Origin: Asaia sp003994335
Lineage (GTDB): Bacteria > Pseudomonadota > Alphaproteobacteria > Acetobacterales > Acetobacteraceae
Assembly: GCF_037151175.1 (NCBI RefSeq)
Contig: NZ_JBBCOR010000013.1
Location: 18,029-82,028, forward strand
Reading direction: 5' to 3'
Length of the DNA stretch: 64,000 nt
Shown here: positions 1 to 7,991 of the stretch, one piece after another
How the letters are laid out: each line of letters opens with the position of its first letter
Numbering within the stretch: the stretch's first letter is position 1
The notes under the pieces: model-generated
What the model was told of the DNA's origin: nothing
The model's input: the letters and a program-made list of their open reading frames with translations, nothing else
The model's database searches: none
Translations under genes and position numbers: made by a program

Positions 1-873
1 ATGCATGTCGGCAATGTAGAATTTATGCCCGTCAGGCGCTGTCAGGATATCCTGCGGCATACCGCCCTTGGAAAGCTTCAGATAGCCGATCAGACTGCGA
101 TTGACCGTGTCGATCTTCGCCAGATACCCCCCGAACTCGCAGGTAAAAATGGCGTAGCGCCCGTCGATGGAGAAATCGGCGTGGTTGATGCCCTTGCATT
201 GCGGTGCCTCGACCGACCCGACAAGCGCCATCGTATGCGGGTCACGGAAATCAAGGCGCTCATGAGCCTCGGCCACGACGATGGCGTATTTGCCATCGGG
301 GGTGAAATACATGTTGTAGGGATCATCGACCGTGATGGCCTGACCGGGCTTGCCGGTGCGCGGGTCGATGGGCGTCAGGCTGCCGTCATTGCTGCCCTCG
401 GCATTATTGGTGACCCAGAGCGTGCGCAAATCCCAGCTCGGCACGACATGCTGCGGGCTGCGGCCGACCTTAAAGGTGTCGACAACCTTGAAGGTCGCCG
501 GATCAATGACCGAAACGCTGTTGCCGCGCAGATTGGGCACATAGACGCGTGCCAGATCGTCCTTGATCGCAGGCGAGATCTTGCCAGCCACCGTCTCGCT
601 ATAGATGTCGTGTGGATCCAGCACGGGCGGCATTCCGGGTATGGTCTGAACCGGGGCATCAGCCACCGCAGGCGCTGCAGACGCGCCGGGGGCGGCGGAA
701 GGAGCTCCGGATGCAGGCGCATTCGTGACGGGGGCTGCAGGGGCCGTCTCGTTCGGGACGGCAGGACTGGCCGGAACCGTTTTCGGTGCGGCCTCTTGCG
801 CCCGTGTCGCAGGGGCTGCGCCGAGCGTCAGACCCAACAGCGAAACAACGAACGCATGACGTGAGAACTTCAT
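1..873 (-). CDS. Secreted YVTN-type beta-propeller protein (3' end outside window)
   Basis: An open frame of 291 codons runs from ATG at 873 to the left edge without a stop, so the C-terminus is missing. AAGGAG lies just upstream of the ATG. The N-terminus MKFSRHAFVVSLLGLTLGA followed by ATRAQ reads as a Sec signal peptide, then comes an Ala/Pro-rich linker to about residue 75. From about residue 100 the repeated blades appear: VYVPNLRGNSVSVIDPAT, LWVTNNAEGSNDGSLTPID, MYFTPDGKYAIVVAEAHERL and ADFSIDGRYAIFTCEFGG. These are typical of YVTN/lactonase-like seven-bladed propellers in the periplasm. Ligand and catalytic role are unknown. The next gene in the same direction, a creatininase-like protein, ends 26 bp upstream of this start and could be co-transcribed. 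Confidence 0.85.
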   Translation of the reverse strand, partial: MKFSRHAFVVSLLGLTLGAAPATRAQEAAPKTVPASPAVPNETAPAAPVTNAPASGAPSAAPGASAAPAVADAPVQTIPGMPPVLDPHDIYSETVAGKISPAIKDDLARVYVPNLRGNSVSVIDPATFKVVDTFKVGRSPQHVVPSWDLRTLWVTNNAEGSNDGSLTPIDPRTGKPGQAITVDDPYNMYFTPDGKYAIVVAEAHERLDFRDPHTMALVGSVEAPQCKGINHADFSIDGRYAIFTCEFGGYLAKIDTVNRSLIGYLKLSKGGMPQDILTAPDGHKFYIADMH

Positions 874-898
874 AGATGCTCCTTGAAAACGATTCATC

Positions 899-1726
899 TC
901 AGCGGGATCTGCCGAGGGCATTGAGTGCTGCCTGAACCTGAATCTCCGTGCCGATACGCCCCAGATCCGCAGTGGCGGGACGGGGGTCCCCCCCATACAC
1001 ACCCTGGGCCGCGCCTGGCAGGGACGCTGCCCTGAGGGCCTTTTCACGTACCATCCCCGGGTCGATGGCCAGCATGAGCGCCGTATCACTCAGATCGGCA
1101 TGTTTGCCCAGATCGGCCCCGAAGCCTTTCTGACGAAGGACCTGAGCATAGGTGGACCCGATACTATCGTAATAAGCCGCCAGGTAGAGCGCCTCTCCCT
1201 GACCGCGCCATTTATTGTTCAGCTTGGCCACAGCCGCCTTGAGATAGGACAAATATCCGCCGTGATCGGCGATAAACACGACACGACGAAAACCCTGTAC
1301 ATGAAAACTCTCTCCCGCGCCTTCGATTACCCCTTCGAACACGGCAGGCGGGATCGAGATGGTGCCGGCGAAACGCATATGGGAGCTCCGCGGATCCGTC
1401 CCGCCCTCAGGGACATAGGCCATGACCGGCGCTACCAGCGTATGACCGAGCGCCTGAGCGATCCGTTGAGCCTGCACTTCAGCCCGCACATTGTGCTTGC
1501 CGACCGCGATATAAGGGCCGCTCTGCTCGGTCCCGCCGACAGGCACGATGATGGTATCCGTGCCGCTCTGAAGTTGAGCCTGGATTTCGGTCCAGGTGAG
1601 TCGGGAGAATTCGACGCTTGCAGCTCGCGCAGACGGTACAGTGGCCAGAGCCAGCGGAGCAGCCAGAAGCGCGGCGCAGAAACGCTGGCGCAGGGAGAGA
1701 AGGTTCGGCACGCGCGGAATTTCCAC
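899..1726 (-). CDS. Secreted creatininase-family protein
   Basis: 275 residues from a GTG start. A second GTG at 1711 has a better-placed AGGTGG and may be the true start. A signal peptide (FCAALLAAPLALATVPSARA) is visible. The core fits the creatininase/MftE-like metal amidohydrolase family: PVGGTEQSGPYIAVGKHN at about 62-79 and ADHGG at about 153-157. Glu67 and His155 are kept. The usual His of the E-x-H ligand pair is Ser69, and the usual Asp of the next loop falls at His78, so metal binding must differ from classical creatininase. Substrate unknown; export to the periplasm is inferred. It precedes the propeller gene on the same strand. Confidence 0.8.
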   Translation of the reverse strand: MEIPRVPNLLSLRQRFCAALLAAPLALATVPSARAASVEFSRLTWTEIQAQLQSGTDTIIVPVGGTEQSGPYIAVGKHNVRAEVQAQRIAQALGHTLVAPVMAYVPEGGTDPRSSHMRFAGTISIPPAVFEGVIEGAGESFHVQGFRRVVFIADHGGYLSYLKAAVAKLNNKWRGQGEALYLAAYYDSIGSTYAQVLRQKGFGADLGKHADLSDTALMLAIDPGMVREKALRAASLPGAAQGVYGGDPRPATADLGRIGTEIQVQAALNALGRSR

Positions 1727-1870
1727 CTTGAAGCAGGGAGTATTCTGTTACAGCCTGTTCTAACACAGCTTCGCCCCGGTGCCAGTGCCGGGCCCTTGAT
1801 GTTGCAGAGTTTTGCCAGGGCTGTAGAACCTGCCCCTCTCCTGCCCTCCAGACTACGGAGCCCCTGCCCC

Positions 1871-2383
1871 ATGGCGCTCGACCCTGTCGGCCTCAACGCC
1901 CTTCTGGCCCCCGAACCCATCGACAGCGTTGCGCATGTCATCCAGACCGCGCTGACCCCGGTTTTCATGCTGTCCGGCGTGGCCTCCCTCCTGACGCTCT
2001 TCAATACACGTCTGGCCCGGGTATCCGATCATGTGGAAGAAGTAGCGCATCGCCTGGATGGCCAGACGGATGACCCGGAGGAACTCGCGAGACTCGAACG
2101 CCATCAGCGCCGACTGAGACGCCGGGTCTTCGCGCTCGATAGCGCCATCATGCTGGGGGGGGTTGGAGGCGCCTCGACCTGCGGCGCCGCTCTGGCGCTT
2201 TTCGTTGGCAGCCTGCACAATAGCCAGACCGTCGCCTGGCTCATCTTTCTGTTTGGAGGCGCCCTGTTCTGCACGGTCGGTGCGCTCTCTTCCTTTCTGG
2301 TCGACACGTTTCTCGCGTGGCATGGCCTGAAAAGAGACGGTGCCCTTCCCAAGCCGATGGCGCTCATCAAAGCAACAAGATAA
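1871..2383 (+). CDS. DUF2721 membrane protein
   Basis: 170 residues starting at ATG 1871; the open frame extends far upstream, but that part is antisense to the creatininase gene. One hydrophobic segment lies near residues 25-45 (ALTPVFMLSGVASLLTLF). It is followed by a charged stretch (DHVEEVAHRLDGQ, RLERHQRRLRRR), and then two hydrophobic segments with FVGSLHNSQTVAWLIFLF and LFCTVGALSSFLVD. This pattern matches the DUF2721 family of small inner-membrane proteins, whose function is not known. It appears monocistronic and is divergent from the creatininase gene, 144 bp away. Confidence 0.8.
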   Translation: MALDPVGLNALLAPEPIDSVAHVIQTALTPVFMLSGVASLLTLFNTRLARVSDHVEEVAHRLDGQTDDPEELARLERHQRRLRRRVFALDSAIMLGGVGGASTCGAALALFVGSLHNSQTVAWLIFLFGGALFCTVGALSSFLVDTFLAWHGLKRDGALPKPMALIKATR

Positions 2384-2563
2384 CATTCAAGGGTGGGTGA
2401 GGCGGAATTTTATATCACCCGGACACCCTCAGTAACCTGTAAATAGAAATCATGTTCGTTCCATGCGTTTACTGCATTGCTGGAACGCGTTTTATGAGAT
2501 TGCCTTTGGGTTGGTTTGAGCGCTCTTACCGCGCCGACACATCAGATAACCAAGGAAATTCTC

Positions 2564-2695
2564 ATGTTTACCGTCGAAATCGCCAACATTCTCGCCCACC
2601 CGTTCAGCGCCCTCAGCGCCCTGTCGATGATCTCCTTCATTCCTGTTATTGGCGCTCTTCTTGTTGCCACGATTGCCGCTGACCGCACTGCCTGA
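2564..2695 (+). CDS. Small hydrophobic peptide, 43 residues
   Basis: ATG at 2564 is preceded by AAGGA at a good distance. The peptide MFTVEIANILAHPFSALSA continues with a hydrophobic run SMISFIPVIGALLVATIAA and ends DRTA. It looks like a single-span membrane peptide. The stop codon sits in a 7-bp hairpin at 2693-2709 (TGATCGC, loop CTA, GCGATCA). No family is recognised. Alternatives are a membrane-active toxin-like peptide or a small subunit of a membrane complex; nothing here decides between them. Confidence 0.5.
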   Translation: MFTVEIANILAHPFSALSALSMISFIPVIGALLVATIAADRTA

Positions 2696-2788
2696 TCGCC
2701 TAGCGATCAAACCGATGATTACTTGAAGAAGTTAAGCGAATAAAAATAATATCGCCTTCCCTCTTCAAGCTATTCATTCTGTCAGTCT

Positions 2789-4441
2789 CTACTGACGCAC
2801 AGGGGCAAACAGTCCCAGATCCAGATGATGACCATTGGAATAGTTGAGCCCGTTCACGCGGCCATATTCCGTCAGACCGAAGCCTCGGGTTTCCATCGCC
2901 GCATGCAGAGCTGTTTCATCCTTGCGGTCGACCAGAACCAATGCGCAGGCCGCATTCTTCGTCAGAAATTCCGAAGCTGGCCCCACTCCCAGAAGCTTTG
3001 TGTTCGACCCAGCCAGAAATGCCAGGCTCGGTTCGGAGTAGGAAACGGAAACGAGGGTACTGTTCTCGCAAGGGCGGTAATCATCGTATAGAGCGGCAGC
3101 TCGCGGCGCGAGTTGCAACAGACCCAGATTGGGAATGACCGTCAGGAATATCCCTGCATGGATCACCACGGCTGCGCTCAGCATCACCCAGGCTGCCCGA
3201 AAGCGATCGGCCCTCCACATGAGCCAGAATGTGTAGAGCACCAGCGGCAAGGCCCCGGCGAGCGCAATCAGCGCGCCATAATCGAGACGATGCTCACTCG
3301 TCCAGAGCAGGATCGCCCCCGCCACGACAAAAGCAAGGGAGAGTACGCCCCAGAGAAGCCCATAAAGCCCCATCATGCCCTTTGCCCAGAGAGCGTTGGG
3401 GCGACGCAGGGGCCAGCGGGTCAAGGTCGCGGCTGTGAGAATGGCAATAGCTGGATAGGTGGGCAGTACATAGTGCGGCAGCTTCGTCGCGATCGCCTCG
3501 AAAACGAGCCAGTGCGGAACGATCCAGCATAACAGAAAGCGGATGGCGGGTTCGCGATGGCGCGCCCAGATGGCGGGCAGGCCCAGAACCAGAAAGAGCG
3601 AACCGGGCCAGAAGGCCAACAGGAAGATCGCAATATGGAAGCCCGGAGGCAGACCATGCGCCTGCTGTCCATGACCGATCTTGCCCAGAAAATTCGTCCC
3701 GACGGAGCGCGAGAAAAATTCGCCATGGCTCACCACGCCGATGGCGATGCACCAGGGCAGCACCACGGCGAGGGTCAGCAACCAGCCCCAGCTCGGGCGC
3801 AGGCGCCAGAACCAGCGCGCCTGACGCTCGATGATACGAAGCGCGAGGGGGGTGGCGAGACCGGGTATCAGTACCACCGGCCCCTTCAGCATGAGCCCGC
3901 AACCGAGCGCCACCCAGTAGAGCAGAGCGACTGGAAGCGGCGTCACACGATTGCGCTGTTCGTCCATATAGGCGCGCAGCAGCGCGGTCTGAACCAGCAG
4001 GATATCCAGCAGCAGCACTGTATCGATCGTGGCCATGCGGCCTTCAGCGGTCAGCAGCGTGGAAACCGCCAGAAAACCCGCCGCCAGAAGACCGGCCACC
4101 CCACCGAAAAGGGTTGCGCCGAGATAGGCGGTCAGGGTCACCGCCGAGATGGCGGCGATCAGGCTGGGGATGCGATAGGGCCAGGCAACATGGCGCGCAT
4201 GAGGACCGCCTGCGATTCGCTCGGCAGTTGCCTCGAGCCAGTAGATCCCGGCGGGCTGCAGATAACGCGGCTGATCAAGGAAGCGGACATCGACGTAATT
4301 GCCGCTCTCGATCATCTGGGCCGAGGCTTCCATATAACGCGGCTCGTCGCGATCGAGCGGTACGAGGCTCATACGCCCCGGCAGGAAGATCAGCAGGGTC
4401 AGCAAAGCCACGCCGAGATAGTGGCGCCAGGTCAGAGTCAT
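2789..4441 (-). CDS. ArnT/PMT-type lipid-linked glycosyltransferase
   Basis: 550 residues from ATG 4441 (MTLTWRHYLGVALLTLL). This start has GAGGG upstream and avoids overlapping the preceding gene; an upstream in-frame ATG at 4498 is less likely. The first periplasmic loop carries LVPLDRDEPRYMEASAQM, the acidic motif of GT83/PMT enzymes, followed by many membrane spans. The family moves a sugar from a polyprenyl-phosphate carrier to lipid A or another envelope acceptor at the periplasmic face. The gene follows a polyprenyl-phosphate glycosyltransferase, so the pair probably makes and then uses a lipid-linked sugar. The sugar and the acceptor are not visible from sequence. Confidence 0.85.
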   Translation of the reverse strand: MTLTWRHYLGVALLTLLIFLPGRMSLVPLDRDEPRYMEASAQMIESGNYVDVRFLDQPRYLQPAGIYWLEATAERIAGGPHARHVAWPYRIPSLIAAISAVTLTAYLGATLFGGVAGLLAAGFLAVSTLLTAEGRMATIDTVLLLDILLVQTALLRAYMDEQRNRVTPLPVALLYWVALGCGLMLKGPVVLIPGLATPLALRIIERQARWFWRLRPSWGWLLTLAVVLPWCIAIGVVSHGEFFSRSVGTNFLGKIGHGQQAHGLPPGFHIAIFLLAFWPGSLFLVLGLPAIWARHREPAIRFLLCWIVPHWLVFEAIATKLPHYVLPTYPAIAILTAATLTRWPLRRPNALWAKGMMGLYGLLWGVLSLAFVVAGAILLWTSEHRLDYGALIALAGALPLVLYTFWLMWRADRFRAAWVMLSAAVVIHAGIFLTVIPNLGLLQLAPRAAALYDDYRPCENSTLVSVSYSEPSLAFLAGSNTKLLGVGPASEFLTKNAACALVLVDRKDETALHAAMETRGFGLTEYGRVNGLNYSNGHHLDLGLFAPVRQ

Positions 4442-4449
4442 CAGAGCCC

Positions 4450-5175
4450 TCAGCGTTCGGTTACGCGGCCCGGCAGTCTCGTACGATTGAGCAGCCACAT
4501 GACACCCAGAAGATCACGGATGCCGACGAGCGCGCGATTGAAATTGGTATATTTGGACTGTCCATGCAGACGGGCGCGATGACGCGTCTCCACACAGATG
4601 AGCTTCGCCCCGTAACAACCCAGCAGGGCGGGAAGAAAGCGGTGCACGCCTTCGAACTGGGGGATACGCAGGAAGGCTGAGCGCGCGAAAAGCTTCATGG
4701 GGGCGCCGGTATCGGGGCAGCCATCCTTGAGCAGACGACGACGCAGGCCATTGGCCAGCTTCGTGGCGATGACACGCGACAACCGATCGCTACGCTTGAG
4801 GCGCACACCCACCACCAGCGGCTCTCCCTCCTTGCAGGCCTCGGCCCGCTTGAGCATGTCGATGATAACCGCCGGATCGTCCTGTCCGTCACCGTCGAGC
4901 GTGGCAATCCAGTTCCCGTGCGCCGCCTCGATGCCCGTGCGCAGGGCTGCCGACTTTCCCCGACGCCGATCATGGCTCAACAGGCGCAGTCCGGGAAGCA
5001 GCTCCCCGCGCGCCGCCAGAAGCGCCTCGCAGGTGGCATCCGTGCTGCCATCATCGACAAAAAGGATTTCGATATCGGGAGCGTTCTCGAAGACGTTCGC
5101 GAGTTCCTCGCAAACCGGACGGATATTTTCCGCCTCGTTGAGAACAGCAATGACGATGGAAAGTCGTACACTCAT
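4450..5175 (-). CDS. GT2 polyprenyl-phosphate glycosyltransferase (dolichol-phosphate mannosyltransferase-like)
   Basis: 241 residues. GT-A motifs are clear: LSIVIAVLNEAENI at the N-terminus, FVDDGSTD near residue 40, and ATLDGDGQDDP near 90 carrying the metal-binding Asp residues. A later QSKYTNF matches the acceptor region of DPM1/ArnC-like enzymes. There is no C-terminal membrane pair, so it is probably a peripheral protein at the cytoplasmic side. It should charge undecaprenyl phosphate with a sugar for the downstream ArnT-like enzyme, whose ATG begins 9 bp after this stop. It lies downstream of atpF, separated by a strong hairpin. Confidence 0.87.
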   Translation of the reverse strand: MSVRLSIVIAVLNEAENIRPVCEELANVFENAPDIEILFVDDGSTDATCEALLAARGELLPGLRLLSHDRRRGKSAALRTGIEAAHGNWIATLDGDGQDDPAVIIDMLKRAEACKEGEPLVVGVRLKRSDRLSRVIATKLANGLRRRLLKDGCPDTGAPMKLFARSAFLRIPQFEGVHRFLPALLGCYGAKLICVETRHRARLHGQSKYTNFNRALVGIRDLLGVMWLLNRTRLPGRVTER

Positions 5176-5195
5176 GGCAGAAACCGCCTATGGCT

Positions 5196-5218
5196 TGTCC
5201 GGGCATGACGCCCGGACA
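5196..5218 (-). terminator. Hairpin between atpF and the glycosyltransferase pair
   Basis: Perfect 9-bp stem (TGTCCGGGC / GCCCGGACA) with a 5-base loop, just after the atpF stop on the minus strand. No T-run follows, so it may be a processing or partial termination site rather than a full intrinsic terminator. Confidence 0.5.
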
Positions 5219-5224
5219 GATCGG

Positions 5225-5752
5225 TCACGCAGCGCTCTGGCTGCGCGATCCGGCCTCATTCGATGCCTTGAGCGCCTGGGGCAGGTCGCTGATACCCCGA
5301 TCAAGCAGGGCTGAGGCCCCGGCCTGCTCAGAGCGCAGATACTGGCCGACCAGAGCGCGTGTCGCCTGGATCGCGGCATCGGCCGCGACTTCACGCATTT
5401 CCCGTATTGCCTGGCGCTCGGAGGCAGCAATACGGTCACGCGCCATCTGCTCGCGGCGTGATGCCACAGCCTCGGCCTCGCGGCGGGCATGCTCGGCAAT
5501 GGCAGCGGCTTCCTCACGCGAACGCTCGATCAGGGCACGGGATTCGGCCAGAGCCTGTTCACGCTCGCGCGTGGCATCCTCAAGCATCTTCTCGGCCTCA
5601 CGACGCAGGCGGCTCGCCTCGTCGAGGTTGCTGCGTACCTGATTGGCGCGGGCGTCCAGAACGGCCGCGATGGCCTTCCAGAGCTTGCCGCCGAACAGCA
5701 CGAAAAAGGCGACGAAGGAAACGGCGACCCAGAAACGTTGATCGTGGAACAT
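5225..5752 (-). CDS. atpF: F0F1 ATP synthase subunit b
   Basis: 175 residues. A short N-terminal membrane anchor (FWVAVSFVAFFVLFGGKLW) leads into a long charged helix from about residue 35 to 150 (REAEKMLEDATREREQAL, HARREAEAVASRREQ), the peripheral-stalk coiled coil. This b subunit pairs with b' encoded 11 bp upstream and links F0 to the F1 head. It is the last gene of the F0 group atpI-B-E-F'-F; the F1 genes are not in the window, as is usual in Alphaproteobacteria. Confidence 0.95.
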   Translation of the reverse strand: MFHDQRFWVAVSFVAFFVLFGGKLWKAIAAVLDARANQVRSNLDEASRLRREAEKMLEDATREREQALAESRALIERSREEAAAIAEHARREAEAVASRREQMARDRIAASERQAIREMREVAADAAIQATRALVGQYLRSEQAGASALLDRGISDLPQALKASNEAGSRSQSAA

Positions 5753-5763
5753 CGCGTTATCCC

Positions 5764-6366
5764 TCAGCCTCTGCTTGCCGCGAGACCGGTGCGGACGGCG
5801 TCCTGCACCTGTGCCTCGGAGATTGCATTCTCAATACCTGCAGGGCGCAGCAGCTTCTCGATCAGGCTCTGGGCCGTCTCGGTCGCCACGCCAGGCAGGC
5901 TTGCGAGCGCTTCTGCACGGGCAGAGGCGATGCGCTTCTCGGCTTCGGCAATATCGGCCATGAGCCGATGGTTCATTTCATGGGTCTGGGCTTCGGCAGC
6001 CGAACGGGCTTCCTGAACGACCCGGTCAATATTGGCCTGGGCCTGCGCAGCCGCGTCATGGCGGGCGCGACGCAGCTCGTCAACGGCGCGATCAGCGTCG
6101 TCACGGGCACGGCGGGCAATATCGAGATCGCCCTCGATCCGGTTGCGTCGATGGGTCAGAACCCCTTCGATGCGTGGCAGGGCCGAGCGGCTCAGAATGA
6201 CGTAGAAAACCGCGAAAATGACCGCTCCCCAGACCACCTGCCCAATGAGCAGGGGGTTGGAGAAGTCAAGCTGCGGCATGCCAACGGCCCAGGCCCGTCC
6301 CGGCACAGTGCCGAGCGCCAGCGCAATGGCCAGCGGGGCAGCGAGATTTCGAGACGGAAGGCGCAT
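5764..6366 (-). CDS. atpF': F0F1 ATP synthase subunit b'
   Basis: 200 residues. An N-terminal extension resembling a signal sequence (APLAIALALGTVPGRAWA) precedes PQLDFSNPLLIGQVVWGAV, a typical b' opening with its membrane span. A long coiled-coil region with many Arg/Glu/Ala follows. It forms a heterodimeric peripheral stalk with subunit b. It lies 22 bp after atpE and 11 bp before atpF in one operon. The leader-like N-terminus is longer than in many b' proteins; whether it is cleaved is unknown. Confidence 0.93.
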   Translation of the reverse strand: MRLPSRNLAAPLAIALALGTVPGRAWAVGMPQLDFSNPLLIGQVVWGAVIFAVFYVILSRSALPRIEGVLTHRRNRIEGDLDIARRARDDADRAVDELRRARHDAAAQAQANIDRVVQEARSAAEAQTHEMNHRLMADIAEAEKRIASARAEALASLPGVATETAQSLIEKLLRPAGIENAISEAQVQDAVRTGLAASRG

Positions 6367-6388
6367 GATGGCTATCCCTGCCTTTCGA

Positions 6389-6613
6389 TCAGACGAAGAG
6401 GATCAGGAAGGCGATCAGAAGAGCGAACAGCGCGACGGCTTCCGTCAGCGCGAAGCCGAGCATGCCGAGGCCGAACACGTGGGGGCGGGCAGCCGGGTTG
6501 CGGGCGATCGAGCTCACCAGCGTGGAGAAGATGTTGCCGAGGCCGATGCCGACACCGGCAAGAGCGATAACAGCAATACCGGCGCCGATTTCGCGAGCAG
6601 CAGAGACGTCCAT
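6389..6613 (-). CDS. atpE: F0F1 ATP synthase subunit c
   Basis: 74 residues forming a helical hairpin: AGIAVIALAGVGIGLGNIF, the polar loop ARNPAARP, and the second helix MLGFALTEAVALFALLIAF. Glu58 is the ion-carrying carboxylate. Its surroundings show no sodium-type ligand set, so proton coupling is expected. SD-like AAGGAA lies before the ATG. It sits between atpB and atpF' in the F0 operon. Confidence 0.96.
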   Translation of the reverse strand: MDVSAAREIGAGIAVIALAGVGIGLGNIFSTLVSSIARNPAARPHVFGLGMLGFALTEAVALFALLIAFLILFV

Positions 6614-6670
6614 GAGTCAGGTTCCTTGGTTACGACGATACAACAGTTGAGCGTGGATCGGGGCGTGCAC

Positions 6671-7420
6671 TCAGTGCGCCACAGCCTCACGCAGATAAAT
6701 GCAGGTGAGGATGGCGAACACATAAGCCTGCAGAACGCCCACCAGCAATTCCAGAGCCGTCAGCGCGACATTGATGACGACAGGCGTCACGGCCAGCACA
6801 GACCCGAAAGCTCCAAGACCAGCCAGCATCAGGGTGAAGCCGGCAAAAACTTCGAGCAGAACGTGACCAGCCATCATGTTGGCGAAAAGTCGGATCGACA
6901 GGCTGACGGGTCGCGAAAGAAAGGAAAGGATCTCGATCGGGATCAGAAGCGGCGCAAGGAATGCAGGGGCACCTTCAGGCATGAAATGCGCGAAGAACTT
7001 GATGCCCTGGTATTTCAGCGAGGCCAGAATCGACACCACGAAAACGAGGATGGCCAGAGAAGCCGTGACCGCAATATGGCTCGTAAAGGTAAAGCAATAA
7101 GGGATCAGGCCCAGATAGTTGCCAGCCAGAATGAAGAAGAACAGAGCGAAGACGAACGGGAAGAAGGCTGTGCCTTCCTTGCCAATGGTCTCGACAGCCA
7201 TGTTATGGATGAAGTCGTAGCCCAGCTCAGCCGCGGCCTGCATTCGTCCCGGCACGACAGCAGCGGGGCGCATGCCAATATACAGGAAGCCGAGAACCAG
7301 GACGACAGCCACCAGCATGAAGGCCGGAGACTGGCTGAAGCGCAGCGCCTCGCCGATCTGCCCGAGAACAGGATGAAGCTCGAACTGGCCGAGCGCGTCA
7401 ATCGTTGATCCGGCGGCCAA
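6671..7420 (-). CDS. atpB: F0F1 ATP synthase subunit a
   Basis: 249 residues from a TTG start at 7420, chosen because GGGAGAGG sits about 5 bases upstream and the family normally opens close to this point (AAGSTIDALGQFELHPV). An in-frame ATG at 7471 lacks a ribosome site. Several membrane helices follow. SLSIRLFANMMAGH contains the essential Arg of the proton half-channels, and a late helix carries ALELLVGVLQAYVF. This is the stator channel next to the c ring. It lies 89 bp after atpI and 57 bp before atpE. Confidence 0.93.
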   Translation of the reverse strand: MAAGSTIDALGQFELHPVLGQIGEALRFSQSPAFMLVAVVLVLGFLYIGMRPAAVVPGRMQAAAELGYDFIHNMAVETIGKEGTAFFPFVFALFFFILAGNYLGLIPYCFTFTSHIAVTASLAILVFVVSILASLKYQGIKFFAHFMPEGAPAFLAPLLIPIEILSFLSRPVSLSIRLFANMMAGHVLLEVFAGFTLMLAGLGAFGSVLAVTPVVINVALTALELLVGVLQAYVFAILTCIYLREAVAH

Positions 7421-7509
7421 GCTGCCTCTCCCGTTTACGATGCAGATCCCGGGAGGACCCCGGCAATCCATGAAAACCCAAAAACCGACGCATACCCTGC
7501 GCCGGGACG

Positions 7510-7851
7510 TCAGACGTTGGCGTTTTTCACCGCACGCCAGACATTCAGCATTCCTGCCGCACCGCCGACGAGCGAGAACAGGATCAGAAAGAGAGGCTTG
7601 GTCCCGCACAGGCGATCAAGCCCATACCCCAGAACCACACCGACAACCAGTGCCGCGACCATTTCGGTCCCGATCCTCATTGCCAGCCCGAATGCCGAGT
7701 AATCGGCATTGCCACCATCCTGCGTGGAAACGTTGTCCGACTTGCCGCTTTTGCCGCGCATCCGGGCTTCAGCCTCTGCAAGCCTCTTGTCGAAGCTCTC
7801 AGCACCTTCGCCCGCTTGCGAGGAAACGTTCAGGTCGTCCTGTGCGCCCAC
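7510..7851 (-). CDS. atpI: ATP synthase assembly protein AtpI/AtpZ family
   Basis: 113 residues. A hydrophilic N-terminal half (FDKRLAEAEARMRGK) precedes two hydrophobic helices (MVAALVVGVVLGYGLDRL and LFLILFSLVGGAAGML). This is the usual form of the alphaproteobacterial AtpI-like protein that precedes atpB and helps assemble the c ring. It is the first gene of the F0 operon; the promoter probably lies between it and the divergently placed upstream DNA near 7860-7990. Confidence 0.9.
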   Translation of the reverse strand: MGAQDDLNVSSQAGEGAESFDKRLAEAEARMRGKSGKSDNVSTQDGGNADYSAFGLAMRIGTEMVAALVVGVVLGYGLDRLCGTKPLFLILFSLVGGAAGMLNVWRAVKNANV

Positions 7852-7991
7852 GATTCCATACCTCGCTTTTCTCCCCTGAGCGGGGAGTCCTTGGTGCGCG
7901 TCTGCTACCCATGTCGACGTGTCGTGTCAACGCCTCGTAACAGCTGGACAATGATTTCTTCAGCCCGTTTCGCCCCGCTGCGCCTTGCGTG

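Noticed and set aside
1..864. 287-codon plus-strand frame at the left edge
   Set aside because: The opposite strand encodes a signal peptide and beta-propeller blades over the same span, with a good ribosome site.
5359..6570. 403-codon plus-strand frame across atpF and atpF'
   Set aside because: Shadow of the F0 genes, composition-driven, no ribosome site.
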